This document shows positions 1 through 10,272 of a DNA stretch of 64,000 nt, piece by piece (position 1 is the first letter of the stretch; each line of letters begins with the position of its first letter). The DNA lies in the NCBI GenBank assembly GCA_900078775.1, contig LT549889.1:1302001-1366000 (forward strand), written 5' to 3'. A program made the translations under genes and the position numbers. The notes beneath the pieces are model-generated. The model did not search any database and was not told the origin of the DNA. It saw nothing but the letters and a program-made list of their open reading frames with translations. The DNA comes from Mycolicibacterium aurum (GTDB taxonomy: Bacteria > Actinomycetota > Actinomycetes > Mycobacteriales > Mycobacteriaceae).

Positions 1-623
<623 letters not shown>

Positions 624-649
624 GTGGCTCCGCCGGCGGACCGGCTCCC

Positions 650-2326
650 GTGAGCACCGATCTGGCGCCTCCCGGACCGCTGGCCCCCGGCGGCCTGCGC
701 GTGACCGCGCTGGGCGGCATCAGCGAAATCGGCCGCAACATGACCGTTTTCGAGCATCTGGGCCGACTGCTCATCATCGACTGCGGGGTGTTGTTCCCCG
801 GTCACGACGAGCCCGGGGTGGACCTGATCCTGCCCGACCTGCGGCATATCGAGAACCGCCTCGACGACATCGAGGCGTTGGTGCTCACCCACGCCCACGA
901 GGACCACATCGGCGCCATCCCGCATCTGCTCAAGCTGCGCGCCGACATCCCGGTGGTCGGGTCGCGCTTCACCCTGGCGCTGGTGGCCGAGAAGTGCCGG
1001 GAACACCGCATCAAACCCAAGATGTTCATCGTCGCCGAGGGGCAGCGCAGCACCCACGGGGTGTTCGAGTGTGAGTACTTCGCGGTCAACCACTCGATCC
1101 CGGACGCGCTGGCGATCGCCGTGCACACCGGCGCCGGGACGGTGCTGCACACCGGCGACATCAAACTCGATCAGCTGCCGCCCGACGGCCGTCCCACCGA
1201 CCTGCCGGGCATGTCACGCCTCGGCGATGCCGGTGTGGACCTGTTCCTGTGCGATTCGACCAATGCCGAGCATCCCGGCGTCAGCCCGTCCGAGAGTGAG
1301 GTCGGGCCGACCCTGCACCGGCTGATCCGGGGTGCCGACGGCCGGGTCATCGTGGCCTGCTTCGCCTCCAATGTCGATCGCGTGCAACAGATCATCGACG
1401 CCGCGGTGGCCCTCGGGCGCAAGGTGTCCTTCGTCGGGCGTTCCATGGTCCGCAATATGGGCATCGCCCGGGAACTCGGTTTCCTCACCGTCGCCGACGA
1501 GGATGTCCTCGACATCGCCGCCGCGGAGATGATGCCCGCCGATCGGGTCGTGCTGATCACTACCGGCACCCAGGGCGAGCCGATGGCCGCGCTGTCGCGG
1601 ATGTCGCGCGGGGAGCACCGCAGCATCACGCTGACCGCCGGCGATCTGATCATCCTGTCCTCCTCGCTGATCCCCGGTAACGAGGAGGCGGTCTTCGGGG
1701 TCATCGACGCGCTGTCCAAGGTCGGCGCCCGGGTGGTCACCAATGCCCAAGCGCGCGTGCATGTGTCGGGCCACGCCTACGCCGGTGAGTTGCTGTTCCT
1801 CTACAACGGGGTGCGCCCGCGCAATGTGATGCCGGTGCACGGCACCTGGCGGCATCTGCGCGCCAACGCGGCGCTGGCCGTGCGCACCGGTGTGCCGCCG
1901 GAGAACGTGGTGCTGGCCGAGAACGGGGTCAGCGTCGACCTGGTGAACGGGGTGGCGTCCATTGCCGGTGCCGTCCCGGTCGGCAAGATGTTCGTGGACG
2001 GGTTGATCACCGGTGACGTCGGCGAGTCGACCCTCGGCGAGCGGCTCACGCTGTCATCGGGTTTCATCGCCGTCACCGTGGTGGTGCACCGGGGCACCGG
2101 CCGCCCGGCGGGCCCGGCGCACCTGCACTCGCGCGGCTTCTCCGAGGACCCCAAGGCCCTCGAGCCGGTGGCCGCCAAGGTGGCCGCCGAACTCGAGCGT
2201 CTGGCCAACGACCAGGTGGTCGATCCGGGCCGCATCGCCCAGGCGGTGCGCCGCACGGTCGGCAAGTGGGTGGGGGAGACCTACCGCCGCCAGCCGATGA
2301 TCGTGCCGACCGTCATCGAGATCTGA
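650..2326 (+). CDS. rnj: Ribonuclease J
   Basis: RNase J is a metallo-beta-lactamase-fold nuclease with 5'-3' exonuclease and endonuclease activity in RNA maturation and turnover. The zinc-binding HxHxDH motif is THAHEDH (His81, His83, Asp85, His86 from the chosen start). The beta-CASP region follows, with the TGTQGEP segment and the VSGHAYAG segment that supplies further ligands. The GTG at 650 gives 558 residues, the length I recall for the M. tuberculosis protein, and its N-terminus aligns from residue 1. An ATG at 620 overlapping the dapA stop (ATGA) would add ten residues and cannot be excluded. The gene is probably co-transcribed with dapA. Confidence 0.93.
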   Translation: MSTDLAPPGPLAPGGLRVTALGGISEIGRNMTVFEHLGRLLIIDCGVLFPGHDEPGVDLILPDLRHIENRLDDIEALVLTHAHEDHIGAIPHLLKLRADIPVVGSRFTLALVAEKCREHRIKPKMFIVAEGQRSTHGVFECEYFAVNHSIPDALAIAVHTGAGTVLHTGDIKLDQLPPDGRPTDLPGMSRLGDAGVDLFLCDSTNAEHPGVSPSESEVGPTLHRLIRGADGRVIVACFASNVDRVQQIIDAAVALGRKVSFVGRSMVRNMGIARELGFLTVADEDVLDIAAAEMMPADRVVLITTGTQGEPMAALSRMSRGEHRSITLTAGDLIILSSSLIPGNEEAVFGVIDALSKVGARVVTNAQARVHVSGHAYAGELLFLYNGVRPRNVMPVHGTWRHLRANAALAVRTGVPPENVVLAENGVSVDLVNGVASIAGAVPVGKMFVDGLITGDVGESTLGERLTLSSGFIAVTVVVHRGTGRPAGPAHLHSRGFSEDPKALEPVAAKVAAELERLANDQVVDPGRIAQAVRRTVGKWVGETYRRQPMIVPTVIEI

Positions 2327-2332
2327 CGCACC

Positions 2333-3151
2333 TCAGCGCTTGTTCACGTAGCCCGCGTCCAGCGGCAGCGTCACCCCGGTGACGTAGCGGGCCGCGTCGG
2401 ACACCAACCAGAGCACCGCATTGGCGATGTCCTCGACGTCCAGGGTCTGCACCGGCAGGGCATTGGACATGTCCGGCCCGTTCTGCGACTCCTGGGCGAG
2501 CCCGGCCAGCCAGCTGCGGGTGAAGTCGTTGTCGATCATCGGGGTGTCCACACCGGCCGGGTGGATCGAGTTGACCCGGATGCTGAACTGGGCCAGCACA
2601 TTCGCATACACCCGCATCAGGCCGACGATGCCGTGCTTGGCGGCCGCATAGCCGACCGAGCCGGCGATCGGCGACCCCAGACCGACCAGCCCGGCCACCG
2701 AACTGGTCAGCACGATGGACCCGCCGTTGCCGAACTTGACCATCGGTTTCATCGCCACGTCGACGGTGTTGTAGACCCCGGTGAGGTTCACGTCGATGAC
2801 GTCCTGCCAGGCGTCCGCACCCGCCATCGGGGCGATCCCGGCGTTGGCGACGACGATGTCCAACCGGTCACCGAGCGCCTCGGTGCCGGCGCGCAGTGCG
2901 GTCTTGAGTGAATCGCGTTCGCGGACATCGGCTGCGGCGGCATAGATCCGGGCGCCGGTCTCCTCCACGAGTTTGACGGTGGCGGCCAGGTCATCGGGGG
3001 TGGCCAGCGGATAGGGCACCGAGGCGATCTGATCGCACAGGTCGACGGCGATGATATCGGCGCCCTCGGCGGCCAGCTTGACCGCGTGCGCGCGGCCCTG
3101 TCCGCGTGCCGCGCCGGTGATGAAGGCGACCTTGCCGGACAGTGATCCCAT
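2333..3151 (-). CDS. Mycofactocin-coupled SDR family oxidoreductase
   Basis: A 272-residue short-chain dehydrogenase. The Rossmann nucleotide motif is TGAARGQG near residue 12, followed by VAVDL-type cofactor recognition. The catalytic serine is in TSSVAG and the YxxxK pair in YAAAKHG. The inserted segment after the second strand ([12 protein letters not shown]) is typical of the mycofactocin-coupled subfamily, whose members hold NAD tightly and pass electrons to mycofactocin. The substrate is not predictable. It is the likely counterpart of Rv2750 and is convergent with rnj, 6 nt apart. The next gene upstream on the same strand (3162-3476) is 10 nt away, so the two are probably one operon. 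Confidence 0.85.
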   Translation of the reverse strand: MGSLSGKVAFITGAARGQGRAHAVKLAAEGADIIAVDLCDQIASVPYPLATPDDLAATVKLVEETGARIYAAAADVRERDSLKTALRAGTEALGDRLDIVVANAGIAPMAGADAWQDVIDVNLTGVYNTVDVAMKPMVKFGNGGSIVLTSSVAGLVGLGSPIAGSVGYAAAKHGIVGLMRVYANVLAQFSIRVNSIHPAGVDTPMIDNDFTRSWLAGLAQESQNGPDMSNALPVQTLDVEDIANAVLWLVSDAARYVTGVTLPLDAGYVNKR

Positions 3152-3161
3152 CTCGTCGTGC

Positions 3162-3476
3162 CTAACCGCGCAGCTGACCCTTGGCGGGGTCCCCAGCCAC
3201 CACGGGGTTCAGCATCTTGATGTCGGGGGCGCCGTCGAGGTGCCCGTCGACCGCGCCGAACAGCTTGCCGATCGCGGGTGCGGTGCTGTGCGTCGTGAGT
3301 GCGTCGGCGTCGGCCCACTGCTCGATGAACACGAAGGTGCGGTCGGTCTCGTGCAGCGAGTACAGCTCGCAGCCGGGCTCACCGTGCACCTCGGCGATGG
3401 CCGCGGTGCAGGCCGCGCGGACGATGTCCACCGATTCGGGCTTGGCGGTCATGGTGGCGACGACGACTACGGGCAT
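3162..3476 (-). CDS. Antibiotic biosynthesis monooxygenase (ABM) domain protein
   Basis: A 104-residue ABM-domain protein, a small dimeric ferredoxin-like fold that includes putative quinol monooxygenases. The N-terminal strand [15 protein letters not shown], the central [18 protein letters not shown] and the ending [12 protein letters not shown] are characteristic. The ATG at 3476 has a GGAG ribosome-binding site about 7 nt upstream on this strand. It precedes the SDR gene and is presumably co-transcribed with it, as in the Rv2749/Rv2750 pair. The substrate is unknown. Confidence 0.8.
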   Translation of the reverse strand: MPVVVVATMTAKPESVDIVRAACTAAIAEVHGEPGCELYSLHETDRTFVFIEQWADADALTTHSTAPAIGKLFGAVDGHLDGAPDIKMLNPVVAGDPAKGQLRG

Positions 3477-3536
3477 GCAACGCTCCTCGCTGAGAGTGAC
3501 AAGAGATGAGTTTGACCGGACAGGTGTCCAGCTTAG

Positions 3537-3899
3537 TCAGACGGCCGTCGCGGGTCGGTCGGGACACGTCCGGGCGATCCGCAACTCCCGGGCGATGAGG
3601 AACAGTGGGAACGTCACGCTGATCGCGATCAGCATGCCGCCGATGATGTAGGCCCATACGTGCGGGATGCCGTGCCGGCGCGCCTCCACCACCATCAGCA
3701 CCAGCACGGCCGCGGTCAGCAGCAGCAGGTCGAAGGTGAACGACCGGGTGGCCGCGTTGACCATCAGGTCGGTCACGAAATCGGGCAGGAACGACGCCCC
3801 GGAGCCCAGGTAGGCGATGTTCTGCGACCAGGTGGCGACCAGGGCGACGGCGGCGATGACGGCATACAGGGCGCAGCGGACCTTGCTGGAAGTGGTCAT
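3537..3899 (-). CDS. DUF2834-type small integral membrane protein
   Basis: A 120-residue membrane protein with three hydrophobic segments (about residues 8-26, 57-70 and 84-103). Its arrangement resembles the DUF2834 family, with the [27 protein letters not shown] segment between the first and second spans. No catalytic motif is visible and the function is unknown. It stands alone between the ABM gene and the divergent ftsK; the start is the first ATG of the frame. Confidence 0.7.
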   Translation of the reverse strand: MTTSSKVRCALYAVIAAVALVATWSQNIAYLGSGASFLPDFVTDLMVNAATRSFTFDLLLLTAAVLVLMVVEARRHGIPHVWAYIIGGMLIAISVTFPLFLIARELRIARTCPDRPATAV

Positions 3900-3994
3900 G
3901 CCGGAACGGTAGGGCCGTTCCGGCTTTTCGTGACCACTTTGTGACAGGTGTGGCAGATGGTGAAAATGGGACGGAAGCGACTAGGCTGGCAGCC

Positions 3995-6613
3995 ATGGCC
4001 AACAAGACCGCCGCCCGGTCCGGAGCCCGTTCGAGCAGCTCAAAGGGCAGTTCCAGCTCGCGGACCGGATCGAAATCGGCGCGCCCGGCTGCCCCGCGCA
4101 AGCCGGCCTCCCGTAAGCCGGCTGCGCGCAAGCCCGCGGCCCGCAAGCCCGCACCCCGACGCGGCCCGTCCCGCTTCGCCGCCGCCGGCGCGGCAGTCGG
4201 ACGCGGTACCCGGGCCGGCTGGCTGATGGTCGCCAAGGGCGCCGGGTCCACCGCCCGCTCGGTGGGCCGGGCCCGCGATCTCGAGCCCGGCCACCGTCGC
4301 GACGGCATCGCGCTGGCACTGCTCGGTGTCGCCGTCGTCGTCGCGGCCAGTTCCTGGTTCGACGCGGCACGCCCGGTCGGCGGCTGGATCGACACCGTCG
4401 TGCGCAGCGTCATCGGCGGTGCGGTGGTGCTGGTGCCGGTCATCCTCGGCGTCATCGCCATCGTCCTGATGCGCACCGAACCCGATCCCGAATCCCGGCC
4501 CCGGCTGATCCTCGGCTCGGCGATGATCGGGCTGCCGGTGCTCGGCCTGTGGCACATCTGGGCGGGTGCGCCGGTGGACCCGGTGGCGCGCCGACAGGCC
4601 GCCGGCTTCGTCGGCTTCGTGCTCGGCGGCCCGCTCTCGGACGGGCTCACCGTCTGGATCGCCACGCCGCTGCTCGTCATCGGGGTGATGTTCGGTCTGC
4701 TGCTGCTGACCGGGACCACCATCCGGGAACTGCCCGACACGCTGCGCTCGATGTTCGGCACCCGCGAGTTCGATGACTACGACGACGAGTACTACGACGA
4801 AGACGCCGAGTACGACGACGATCACGGCGACGCCGACACCGAGGACTTCTCCGACGGCTACTACGACGACGACTACGGCGACGCGCAGAAGTGGCCGGCC
4901 CCGGCCGCGACCCCGGCCCCGGCCCAGGCGGCGCTGCCCGCCGGATCGCCGATGGACAACTACCCGTTGCCCGACGAGGTCGCCGAGCCGGAGCCGCCGA
5001 CCGCCCCGGAACCCGTTGCGGTCAAACCCCGTAGGCCCAAGCCCGAGCCGAAGAAGCCGAAGCCCGAAGAGACTCTGGTGATCGACCGGGTGGTCGAGGG
5101 TCCGTACACGCTGCCGTCGCTGGACCTGTTGATCGCCGGTGACCCGCCGAAGCTGCGCACCGCGGCCAACGATCAGATGGAAGACTCCATCACCTCGGTG
5201 CTGCAGCAGTTCAAGGTGGATGCCGCGGTCACCGGCTGCACCCGCGGTCCGACCGTCACCCGCTACGAGGTCGAACTCGGTCCCGGTGTGAAGGTCGAGA
5301 AAATCACTGCGCTGCACCGCAATATCGCCTACGCGGTGGCCACCGAGAGTGTCCGCATGCTGGCGCCCATCCCGGGCAAGTCGGCAGTCGGCATCGAGGT
5401 GCCCAACACCGACCGGGAGATGGTCCGGCTCGCGGACGTGCTGACCGCGCCGAGCACCCGCCGTGATCACCACCCGCTGGTGATCGGTCTGGGCAAGGAC
5501 ATCGAGGGCGACTTCGTCTCGGCGAACCTGGCCAAGATGCCGCACCTGCTGGTGGCCGGTTCCACCGGTTCGGGTAAGTCCAGCTTCGTCAACTCGATGC
5601 TGGTCTCGCTGCTGGCGCGGGCCACCCCCGAGGAGGTCAGGATGATCCTGATCGACCCGAAGATGGTGGAACTCACGCCGTACGAAGGTATTCCGCACCT
5701 GATCACGCCGATCATCACCGAGCCCAAGAAGGCCGCCGCCGCGCTGGCCTGGCTGGTCGAGGAGATGGAACAGCGCTACCAGGACATGAAGTCCTCCCGG
5801 GTGCGCCACATCGACGTGTTCAACGAGAAGGTGCGCTCCGGAGAAATCTCCACACCGTTGGGCAGCGAGCGGGTCTACAAGCCCTACCCGTACATCCTGG
5901 CCATCGTCGACGAGCTCGCCGACCTGATGATGACCGCACCGCGCGACGTCGAAGAGGCGATCGTGCGCATTACCCAGAAGGCCCGCGCCGCCGGTATCCA
6001 TCTGGTCCTGGCCACCCAGCGGCCGTCGGTGGACGTCGTCACCGGTCTGATCAAGACCAACGTGCCGTCCCGGTTGGCGTTCGCCACCTCGTCGCTGACC
6101 GACAGCCGGGTCATCCTGGACCAGCCGGGGGCGGAGAAGCTGATCGGCATGGGCGACGGCCTGTTCCTGCCGATGGGCGCGAACAAGCCGCTGCGCATGC
6201 AGGGCGCGTTCATCACCGACGAGGAGATCCACGCCGTCGTCGAGGCCACCAAGGCCCAGGCCGAGCCCGAGTTCATCGAGGGCGTCACCGCGGTCAAGGC
6301 GGGCGAGCGCAAGGACGTCGACCCCGACATCGGCGACGATATGGACGTCTTCCTGCAGGCCGTCGAGCTGGTGGTGTCCTCGCAGTTCGGTTCCACCTCG
6401 ATGCTGCAGCGCAAGCTGCGGGTCGGGTTCGCCAAGGCCGGCCGGTTGATGGACCTGATGGAGACCCGCGGCATCGTCGGGCCGTCCGAGGGCTCCAAGG
6501 CGCGCGAGGTGCTGGTCAAGCCCGACGAGCTGGCCGGCACGCTGATGCTGATCCGGGGCGGCTCGGACGCCAACGGCGCCGACACCGAGGACGACGAGGA
6601 CGACGAGTTCTAG
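3995..6613 (+). CDS. ftsK: DNA translocase FtsK/SpoIIIE
   Basis: A septum-associated DNA pump that clears chromosome ends during division. From the ATG at 3995 the protein has 872 residues. A Lys/Arg/Ala-rich N-terminus with repeated RKPA units comes first, then four membrane segments (about residues 100-240). An acidic Asp/Glu/Tyr linker follows (about 260-300), then the alpha-beta-gamma motor with Walker [10 protein letters not shown] near residue 522 and Walker B in [12 protein letters not shown] gamma winged-helix domain is at the C-terminus ([21 protein letters not shown] begins it). The frame is open upstream to 3941, but the 3995 start matches the M. tuberculosis N-terminus as I recall it. 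The end overlaps the convergent acetyltransferase gene by 4 nt. Confidence 0.95.
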   Translation: MANKTAARSGARSSSSKGSSSSRTGSKSARPAAPRKPASRKPAARKPAARKPAPRRGPSRFAAAGAAVGRGTRAGWLMVAKGAGSTARSVGRARDLEPGHRRDGIALALLGVAVVVAASSWFDAARPVGGWIDTVVRSVIGGAVVLVPVILGVIAIVLMRTEPDPESRPRLILGSAMIGLPVLGLWHIWAGAPVDPVARRQAAGFVGFVLGGPLSDGLTVWIATPLLVIGVMFGLLLLTGTTIRELPDTLRSMFGTREFDDYDDEYYDEDAEYDDDHGDADTEDFSDGYYDDDYGDAQKWPAPAATPAPAQAALPAGSPMDNYPLPDEVAEPEPPTAPEPVAVKPRRPKPEPKKPKPEETLVIDRVVEGPYTLPSLDLLIAGDPPKLRTAANDQMEDSITSVLQQFKVDAAVTGCTRGPTVTRYEVELGPGVKVEKITALHRNIAYAVATESVRMLAPIPGKSAVGIEVPNTDREMVRLADVLTAPSTRRDHHPLVIGLGKDIEGDFVSANLAKMPHLLVAGSTGSGKSSFVNSMLVSLLARATPEEVRMILIDPKMVELTPYEGIPHLITPIITEPKKAAAALAWLVEEMEQRYQDMKSSRVRHIDVFNEKVRSGEISTPLGSERVYKPYPYILAIVDELADLMMTAPRDVEEAIVRITQKARAAGIHLVLATQRPSVDVVTGLIKTNVPSRLAFATSSLTDSRVILDQPGAEKLIGMGDGLFLPMGANKPLRMQGAFITDEEIHAVVEATKAQAEPEFIEGVTAVKAGERKDVDPDIGDDMDVFLQAVELVVSSQFGSTSMLQRKLRVGFAKAGRLMDLMETRGIVGPSEGSKAREVLVKPDELAGTLMLIRGGSDANGADTEDDEDDEF

Positions 6614-7119
6614 AGCGTCAGCAGCATCCGGGTGTTGCCGAGGGTGTTGGGCTTGACGTAGGACAGGTCCAGGAACTCGGCGACACCGGTGTCGTAGGAG
6701 CGGCACATCTCCTCGTAGACCTCGGCGGTGACCGGGGTGCCCTCGATCTCGGTGAACCCGTGCCTGCTGAAGAACTCGGTCTCGAAGGTGAGCACGAAGA
6801 TGCGCTGCAGGTGCAGCGTGCGCGCGACGTCCAGCAGTTGGCCGACCACCCGGTGCCCGACGCCCCTCCCGCGGACCTTGGGGTGCACCGCGACGGTGCG
6901 CACCTCGCCGAGGTCGGCCCACAGCACGTGCAGGGCACCGCAGGCGACGACCTCGCCGTCCAGTTCGGCGACCCAGAACTCCTGCACCGCCTCGTACAGC
7001 GTGACCAGGTTCTTCTCCAGCAGGATGCGGCCGGCGTAGATGTCGACGAGCCCCTTGATGGCGGGCACATCGGTGGTATTGGCTCGCCGCACGGTCAATC
7101 CATCGGGGTCGTCACTCAC
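6610..7119 (-). CDS. argA: Amino-acid N-acetyltransferase (stand-alone N-acetylglutamate synthase)
   Basis: A GNAT-fold acetyltransferase of about 169 residues, the likely orthologue of Rv2747, which acetylates glutamate or glutamine at the start of arginine synthesis. The acetyl-CoA loop is [15 protein letters not shown], preceded by the strand [11 protein letters not shown]. The C-terminal [17 protein letters not shown] and [13 protein letters not shown] segments are typical of this short stand-alone type. I chose the GTG at 7119, which begins close to the family N-terminus; the frame stays open to an ATG at 7173. It is divergent from pgsA, and with the longer start the two genes would overlap. 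Confidence 0.85.
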   Translation of the reverse strand: MSDDPDGLTVRRANTTDVPAIKGLVDIYAGRILLEKNLVTLYEAVQEFWVAELDGEVVACGALHVLWADLGEVRTVAVHPKVRGRGVGHRVVGQLLDVARTLHLQRIFVLTFETEFFSRHGFTEIEGTPVTAEVYEEMCRSYDTGVAEFLDLSYVKPNTLGNTRMLLTL

Positions 7120-7149
7120 AGCAGGGAGAGTATCGGTTTGGGCAACCGA

Positions 7150-7155
7150 TATTCT
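7150..7155 (+). promoter_or_regulatory. -10 element for a leaderless pgsA transcript
   Basis: TATTCT fits the mycobacterial TANNNT -10 consensus and lies 6 nt before the GTG at 7162. Transcription would therefore begin at or next to the start codon, giving a leaderless mRNA, which is common in mycobacteria. No good Shine-Dalgarno sequence precedes the GTG. This is inference from sequence only. Confidence 0.55.
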
Positions 7156-7161
7156 GTTGCG

Positions 7162-7764
7162 GTGCCGGGGCAATCAGACATCGATCCAGTCGTGCCCCGT
7201 GCATCCGTCGCGAACGTCGCCAACCTGCTCACCGGCCTGCGTCTGGTGCTCGTGCCGGTGTTCCTGGCCGCGCTGTTCGTCGGCGACGGCCATGAGTCGT
7301 TCTGGCGAACAATCGCTTTCACCATCTTCGCGGTGGCGGTCATCACAGACCACTTCGACGGGGCGCTGGCCCGGGCCTACGGCATGGTCACCGAGTTCGG
7401 GAAGATGCTCGACCCGATCGCGGACAAACTGCTGATCGGCTCCGCGCTGATCGGGTTGTCGATGCTCGGCGACCTGCCCTGGTGGATCACCATCGTCATC
7501 ATGGTCCGCGAGGTCGGGGTCACCCTGCTGCGCCTGGCGGTGTTGCGGCACGGGGTCATCCCGGCCAGCCGCGGCGGAAAGTTGAAAACCCTGGTCCAGG
7601 CGGTGGCGATCGGGTTGTTCATCCTGCCGATCGCGGCCTGGTCGCCGTTCTGGCTGACCATGGCGACCGGTCTGATGTGGCTGGCGGTCCTGCTGACGGT
7701 GCTCACCGGTTTCGATTACGTGCTCTCCGCGGTCCGCGATTCGCGTACCCGGCCGACAACCTGA
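7162..7764 (+). CDS. pgsA: CDP-diacylglycerol--glycerol-3-phosphate 3-phosphatidyltransferase family protein
   Basis: An integral membrane CDP-alcohol phosphatidyltransferase of 200 residues, the counterpart of PgsA3/Rv2746c. The family signature D-x2-D-G-x2-A-R-x8-G-x3-D-x3-D is visible as [27 protein letters not shown] at about residues 62-88 (seen as separate blocks DGALAR and LDPIADK). Hydrophobic helices surround it. It probably makes phosphatidylglycerol phosphate for PG and cardiolipin. The GTG at 7162 is favoured because a TANNNT element precedes it by 6 nt; a GTG at 7192 is the alternative. It lies 43 nt before clgR, which has its own promoter. Confidence 0.85.
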   Translation: MPGQSDIDPVVPRASVANVANLLTGLRLVLVPVFLAALFVGDGHESFWRTIAFTIFAVAVITDHFDGALARAYGMVTEFGKMLDPIADKLLIGSALIGLSMLGDLPWWITIVIMVREVGVTLLRLAVLRHGVIPASRGGKLKTLVQAVAIGLFILPIAAWSPFWLTMATGLMWLAVLLTVLTGFDYVLSAVRDSRTRPTT

Positions 7765-7771
7765 GCCCGCC

Positions 7772-7800
7772 GGGAACCACCGGCCGCCCGATGGCGTTGA
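7772..7800 (+). promoter_or_regulatory. ECF (SigE/SigH-type) promoter of clgR
   Basis: A -35 element GGGAAC (7772-7777) is separated by exactly 17 nt from a -10 element CGTTGA (7795-7800). This matches the promoter form used by mycobacterial SigE and SigH. The ATG of clgR is at 7808, so the leader would be zero to a few nucleotides. The same elements and spacing precede sigB in this window. In M. tuberculosis clgR is known to be activated through SigE. Confidence 0.7.
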
Positions 7801-7807
7801 CCGTTGT

Positions 7808-8116
7808 ATGACGGCACTGATGCGCGAAGTGATCGGCGAGGTTCTGCGCGAGGCCCGGACCGGGCAGGGACGCACCCTGCGCGAGGTGTCCGACGCGGCG
7901 CGGGTCAGCCTGGGCTATCTGTCGGAGGTGGAACGCGGCCGCAAGGAGGCCTCCAGCGAGTTGCTGAGCTCGATCTGCGAGGCATTGGACATCCCGATGT
8001 CGCGGGTGCTGTTCGACGCGGGGGAGCAGATGGCCCGCGAGGAGGGCGCCGTCACCGGGATCGACGCCGCCACCAAGGTCGTCATCCCGCAGGTGGTGTC
8101 CATGGCGGTGGCCTGA
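7808..8116 (+). CDS. clgR: Transcriptional regulator ClgR (Cro/C1 HTH)
   Basis: A 102-residue HTH_3 regulator that, in mycobacteria, activates clp protease genes and the psp operon in response to envelope stress. The helix-turn-helix is [23 protein letters not shown] (about residues 22-44). The small hydrophobic C-terminus (VVSMAVA) resembles the residues that make ClgR a ClpP substrate. A SigE/SigH-type promoter lies directly upstream. The gene leads clgR-pspA-pspM, equivalent to Rv2745c-Rv2743c. Autoregulation is plausible but I did not identify an operator. Confidence 0.92.
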   Translation: MTALMREVIGEVLREARTGQGRTLREVSDAARVSLGYLSEVERGRKEASSELLSSICEALDIPMSRVLFDAGEQMAREEGAVTGIDAATKVVIPQVVSMAVA

Positions 8117-8193
8117 CCCGGTGTCGAACCGATAAGTTGGCACCGAGAAGTCCCCGTGCGCACACTCGAAGATACGAAGGCGGAAACGTTCCC

Positions 8194-9003
8194 ATGGCCA
8201 ATCCGTTCGTCAAGGCGTGGAAGTACCTCATGGCCCTGTTCAGCTCCAAGGTCGACGAATACGCCGACCCGAAGGTGCAGATCCAGCAGGCCATCGAGGA
8301 CGCCCAGCGCCAGCACCAGGCGCTGACCCAGCAGGCCGCCCAGGTGATCGGCAACCAGCGTCAGCTGGAGATGCGGCTGAACCGCCAGCTCGCCGACATC
8401 GAGAAGCTGCAGGCCAACGTCCGCCAGGCGCTCACCCTGGCCGATCAGGCCACCGCGGCCGGTGACGCCGGCAAGGCCACCGAGTACACCAACGCCGCCG
8501 AGGCTTTCGCCGCCCAGCTGGTCACCGCCGAGCAGAGCGTCGAGGACCTCAAGGCCCTGCACGACCAGTCCCTGCAGGCCGCGGGTCAGGCCAAGAAGGC
8601 CGTCGAGCAGAACGCGATGGTGCTGCAGACCAAGATCGCCGAGCGCACCAAGCTGCTGTCCCAGCTCGAGCAGGCCAAGATGCAGGAGCAGGTCAGCAAG
8701 TCGCTGCAGTCCATGAGCGAGATCGCCGCCCCGGGTACCACCCCGAACCTCGACGAGGTTCGGGAGAAGATCGAGCGACGCTACGCCAACGCGATGGGCG
8801 CCACCGAGCTAGCGCAGAACTCGGTGCAGGGCCGCATGATGGAGGTCCAGCAGGCCAGCGTGCAGATGGCCGGCCACTCCCGCCTCGAGCAGATCCGTGC
8901 CTCCATGCGCGGTGAGTCGCTGCCGGCCGGCGGCACCGCCACACCGGCCACCCCCGCCGCCAACCCGCCCGCGGCGAACCCGGAAAACCCACTGCCCCAA
9001 TAG
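8194..9003 (+). CDS. pspA: PspA/IM30 family envelope-stress protein (35 kDa antigen type)
   Basis: A 269-residue, almost entirely helical coiled-coil protein of the PspA/IM30 family (M. tuberculosis Rv2744c, 35 kDa antigen). The N-terminal amphipathic helix [18 protein letters not shown] binds membranes. The following Gln/Ala/Glu-rich coiled coil runs to about residue 215 and a Pro/Ala-rich tail ends the protein. It binds and stabilises the inner membrane and oligomerises under stress. I used the ATG at 8194 because it starts the conserved helix; the frame is open further upstream but overlaps clgR there. A psp module partner, pspM, follows 11 nt later. Confidence 0.92.
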   Translation: MANPFVKAWKYLMALFSSKVDEYADPKVQIQQAIEDAQRQHQALTQQAAQVIGNQRQLEMRLNRQLADIEKLQANVRQALTLADQATAAGDAGKATEYTNAAEAFAAQLVTAEQSVEDLKALHDQSLQAAGQAKKAVEQNAMVLQTKIAERTKLLSQLEQAKMQEQVSKSLQSMSEIAAPGTTPNLDEVREKIERRYANAMGATELAQNSVQGRMMEVQQASVQMAGHSRLEQIRASMRGESLPAGGTATPATPAANPPAANPENPLPQ

Positions 9004-9014
9004 GATTGGTTGAT

Positions 9015-9836
9015 ATGGCGAGCGGCTACAAGACGGACCGGCAACGCGGCTGGCGGGCAATGCTGGCCCGCGGCGTGCAGGGCGGCATCGACACCGCCGC
9101 CGAGTACTCCGGTCTGCTGGCCGAGAGGCTCGCCATGATGTCCGATCCGCGCGCCAAGCTGCTGCGCAAGCGGCGCTGGGCGCTGCGGCTGGCGGTTTTC
9201 TTCGGCGTCAGCAGCGTGTTCTGGGTGCTGGTGACCGCGCTGCTGGCGTCCTGGAGCACCCCGGTGTGGGCGCTCATCGTGACCGGGGTGATCGCCGCCG
9301 GCGCCGCCTTCCCGGCCACGTTGCTGTTCCTGCGCTACCGCTGGCTGCGCGCCGAACCGTTGCCCGCCGGCCCGACCGCCCGCCGGATGCCGCCGTACGG
9401 GTCCGCGGCGCGCAAGCCGATGGCGGCGCTGGCGGCCTCGGAGCGTGGGCTCTACTCGCTGCTCGGCGTGCTGCAGCGCGGCCGGATGCTGCCGGCCGAG
9501 GATCTCAGGGACATCGCCGAGGCGGCCGGACAGACCGCGACCAGGATGGCCGCCACCGCCGCGGAGGTGGTCGCCATGGAGCGCGCCGGGTCGTCCTCAC
9601 CGCGCACCCGGGCCCACCTGGCGCCGACCATCGCGGCCCATACCGCCCAGCTGCAGCACGGTGCCCGCCAGTACGACGAGATGGTCACCGCGGCCGCCCA
9701 ATTGGTGTCCTCGGTGAATGCCGGCCCGCAGCTGCCCGGTGCCCGGCGCTACCGCGACGAGCTGGTCAACGCGACCGACCGGCTGCAGGGCTGGGCGCAG
9801 GCCTACACCGAGCTGGGCCACCTGCGCGGCGCCTGA
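9015..9836 (+). CDS. pspM: Phage-shock-protein membrane partner (Rv2743c/PspM-like)
   Basis: A 273-residue protein with two adjacent membrane spans (about residues 57-78 and 83-105) followed by a long soluble helical region. Position and topology match Rv2743c (PspM), reported to hold PspA and ClgR at the membrane. The ATG at 9015 has AGGA 9 nt upstream, whereas the TTG at 9006 has none, so I chose 9015. It is the last gene of the clgR-pspA operon. The C-terminal half has no recognised domain. Confidence 0.78.
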   Translation: MASGYKTDRQRGWRAMLARGVQGGIDTAAEYSGLLAERLAMMSDPRAKLLRKRRWALRLAVFFGVSSVFWVLVTALLASWSTPVWALIVTGVIAAGAAFPATLLFLRYRWLRAEPLPAGPTARRMPPYGSAARKPMAALAASERGLYSLLGVLQRGRMLPAEDLRDIAEAAGQTATRMAATAAEVVAMERAGSSSPRTRAHLAPTIAAHTAQLQHGARQYDEMVTAAAQLVSSVNAGPQLPGARRYRDELVNATDRLQGWAQAYTELGHLRGA

Positions 9837-9839
9837 CGA

Positions 9840-10250
9840 TCAGATGTCGTGGGTGCCCAGTTCCGCCGACTCGGGGCGGGCCCCGTAGCGGTCGATGTAG
9901 GACTGGTGCTTGGCGGCGTCGCGCCGCCGGGCCAGCGCATCCACCAGGGACGGGTCCAGCCCGTGCACCCGCAGCATGTGCCGGCGCCAGATCTTGTTCA
10001 GCGCATGCGAGAAGTAGATGAACGGGATGAGGATCGGCACCGTCATCGACAGGTGCACGTACAGGGTCGTCGGGATCAGCCAGAACGGCGCCAGGACCAG
10101 CACCGCGGGCACCAGCACCCGCCGCATAACCCGGCGCGTCGCGCCCGGGCCGGCCAGGTCGTTGCGCACCCAGTCCAGCATCGAGTCAGGCAGCGGTTTG
10201 CCGAGGCAGTACCTGATCAGCTGGAACAGATTGGGTTTGCTCTTGCTCAT
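9840..10250 (-). CDS. DUF5313-type membrane protein
   Basis: A 136-residue protein with the N-terminal segment LFQLIRYCLGKPLPDSMLDWV and two hydrophobic spans (about residues 45-63 and 68-83), then a basic C-terminal region. This pattern matches the actinobacterial DUF5313 family. The function is unknown. It is convergent with pspM, 3 nt apart. A His/Arg/Gln-rich plus-strand frame covers the same DNA and corresponds in position to the gene annotated Rv2742c (pspN) in M. tuberculosis; composition favours the minus-strand gene here. Confidence 0.75.
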   Translation of the reverse strand: MSKSKPNLFQLIRYCLGKPLPDSMLDWVRNDLAGPGATRRVMRRVLVPAVLVLAPFWLIPTTLYVHLSMTVPILIPFIYFSHALNKIWRRHMLRVHGLDPSLVDALARRRDAAKHQSYIDRYGARPESAELGTHDI

Positions 10251-10272
10251 GAGGTACGGATCATAGGCCGCT

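Noticed and set aside
4080..4160. Possible tandem DNA repeat in the 5' part of ftsK
   Set aside because: The RKPA-type units are ordinary basic low-complexity coding sequence also seen in other mycobacterial FtsK N-termini; no exact long repeat.
4040..6922. 960-codon minus-strand open frame
   Set aside because: It is antisense to ftsK and has the His/Arg/Gly/Asp-biased composition typical of shadow frames in GC-rich DNA; ftsK has clear motor motifs.
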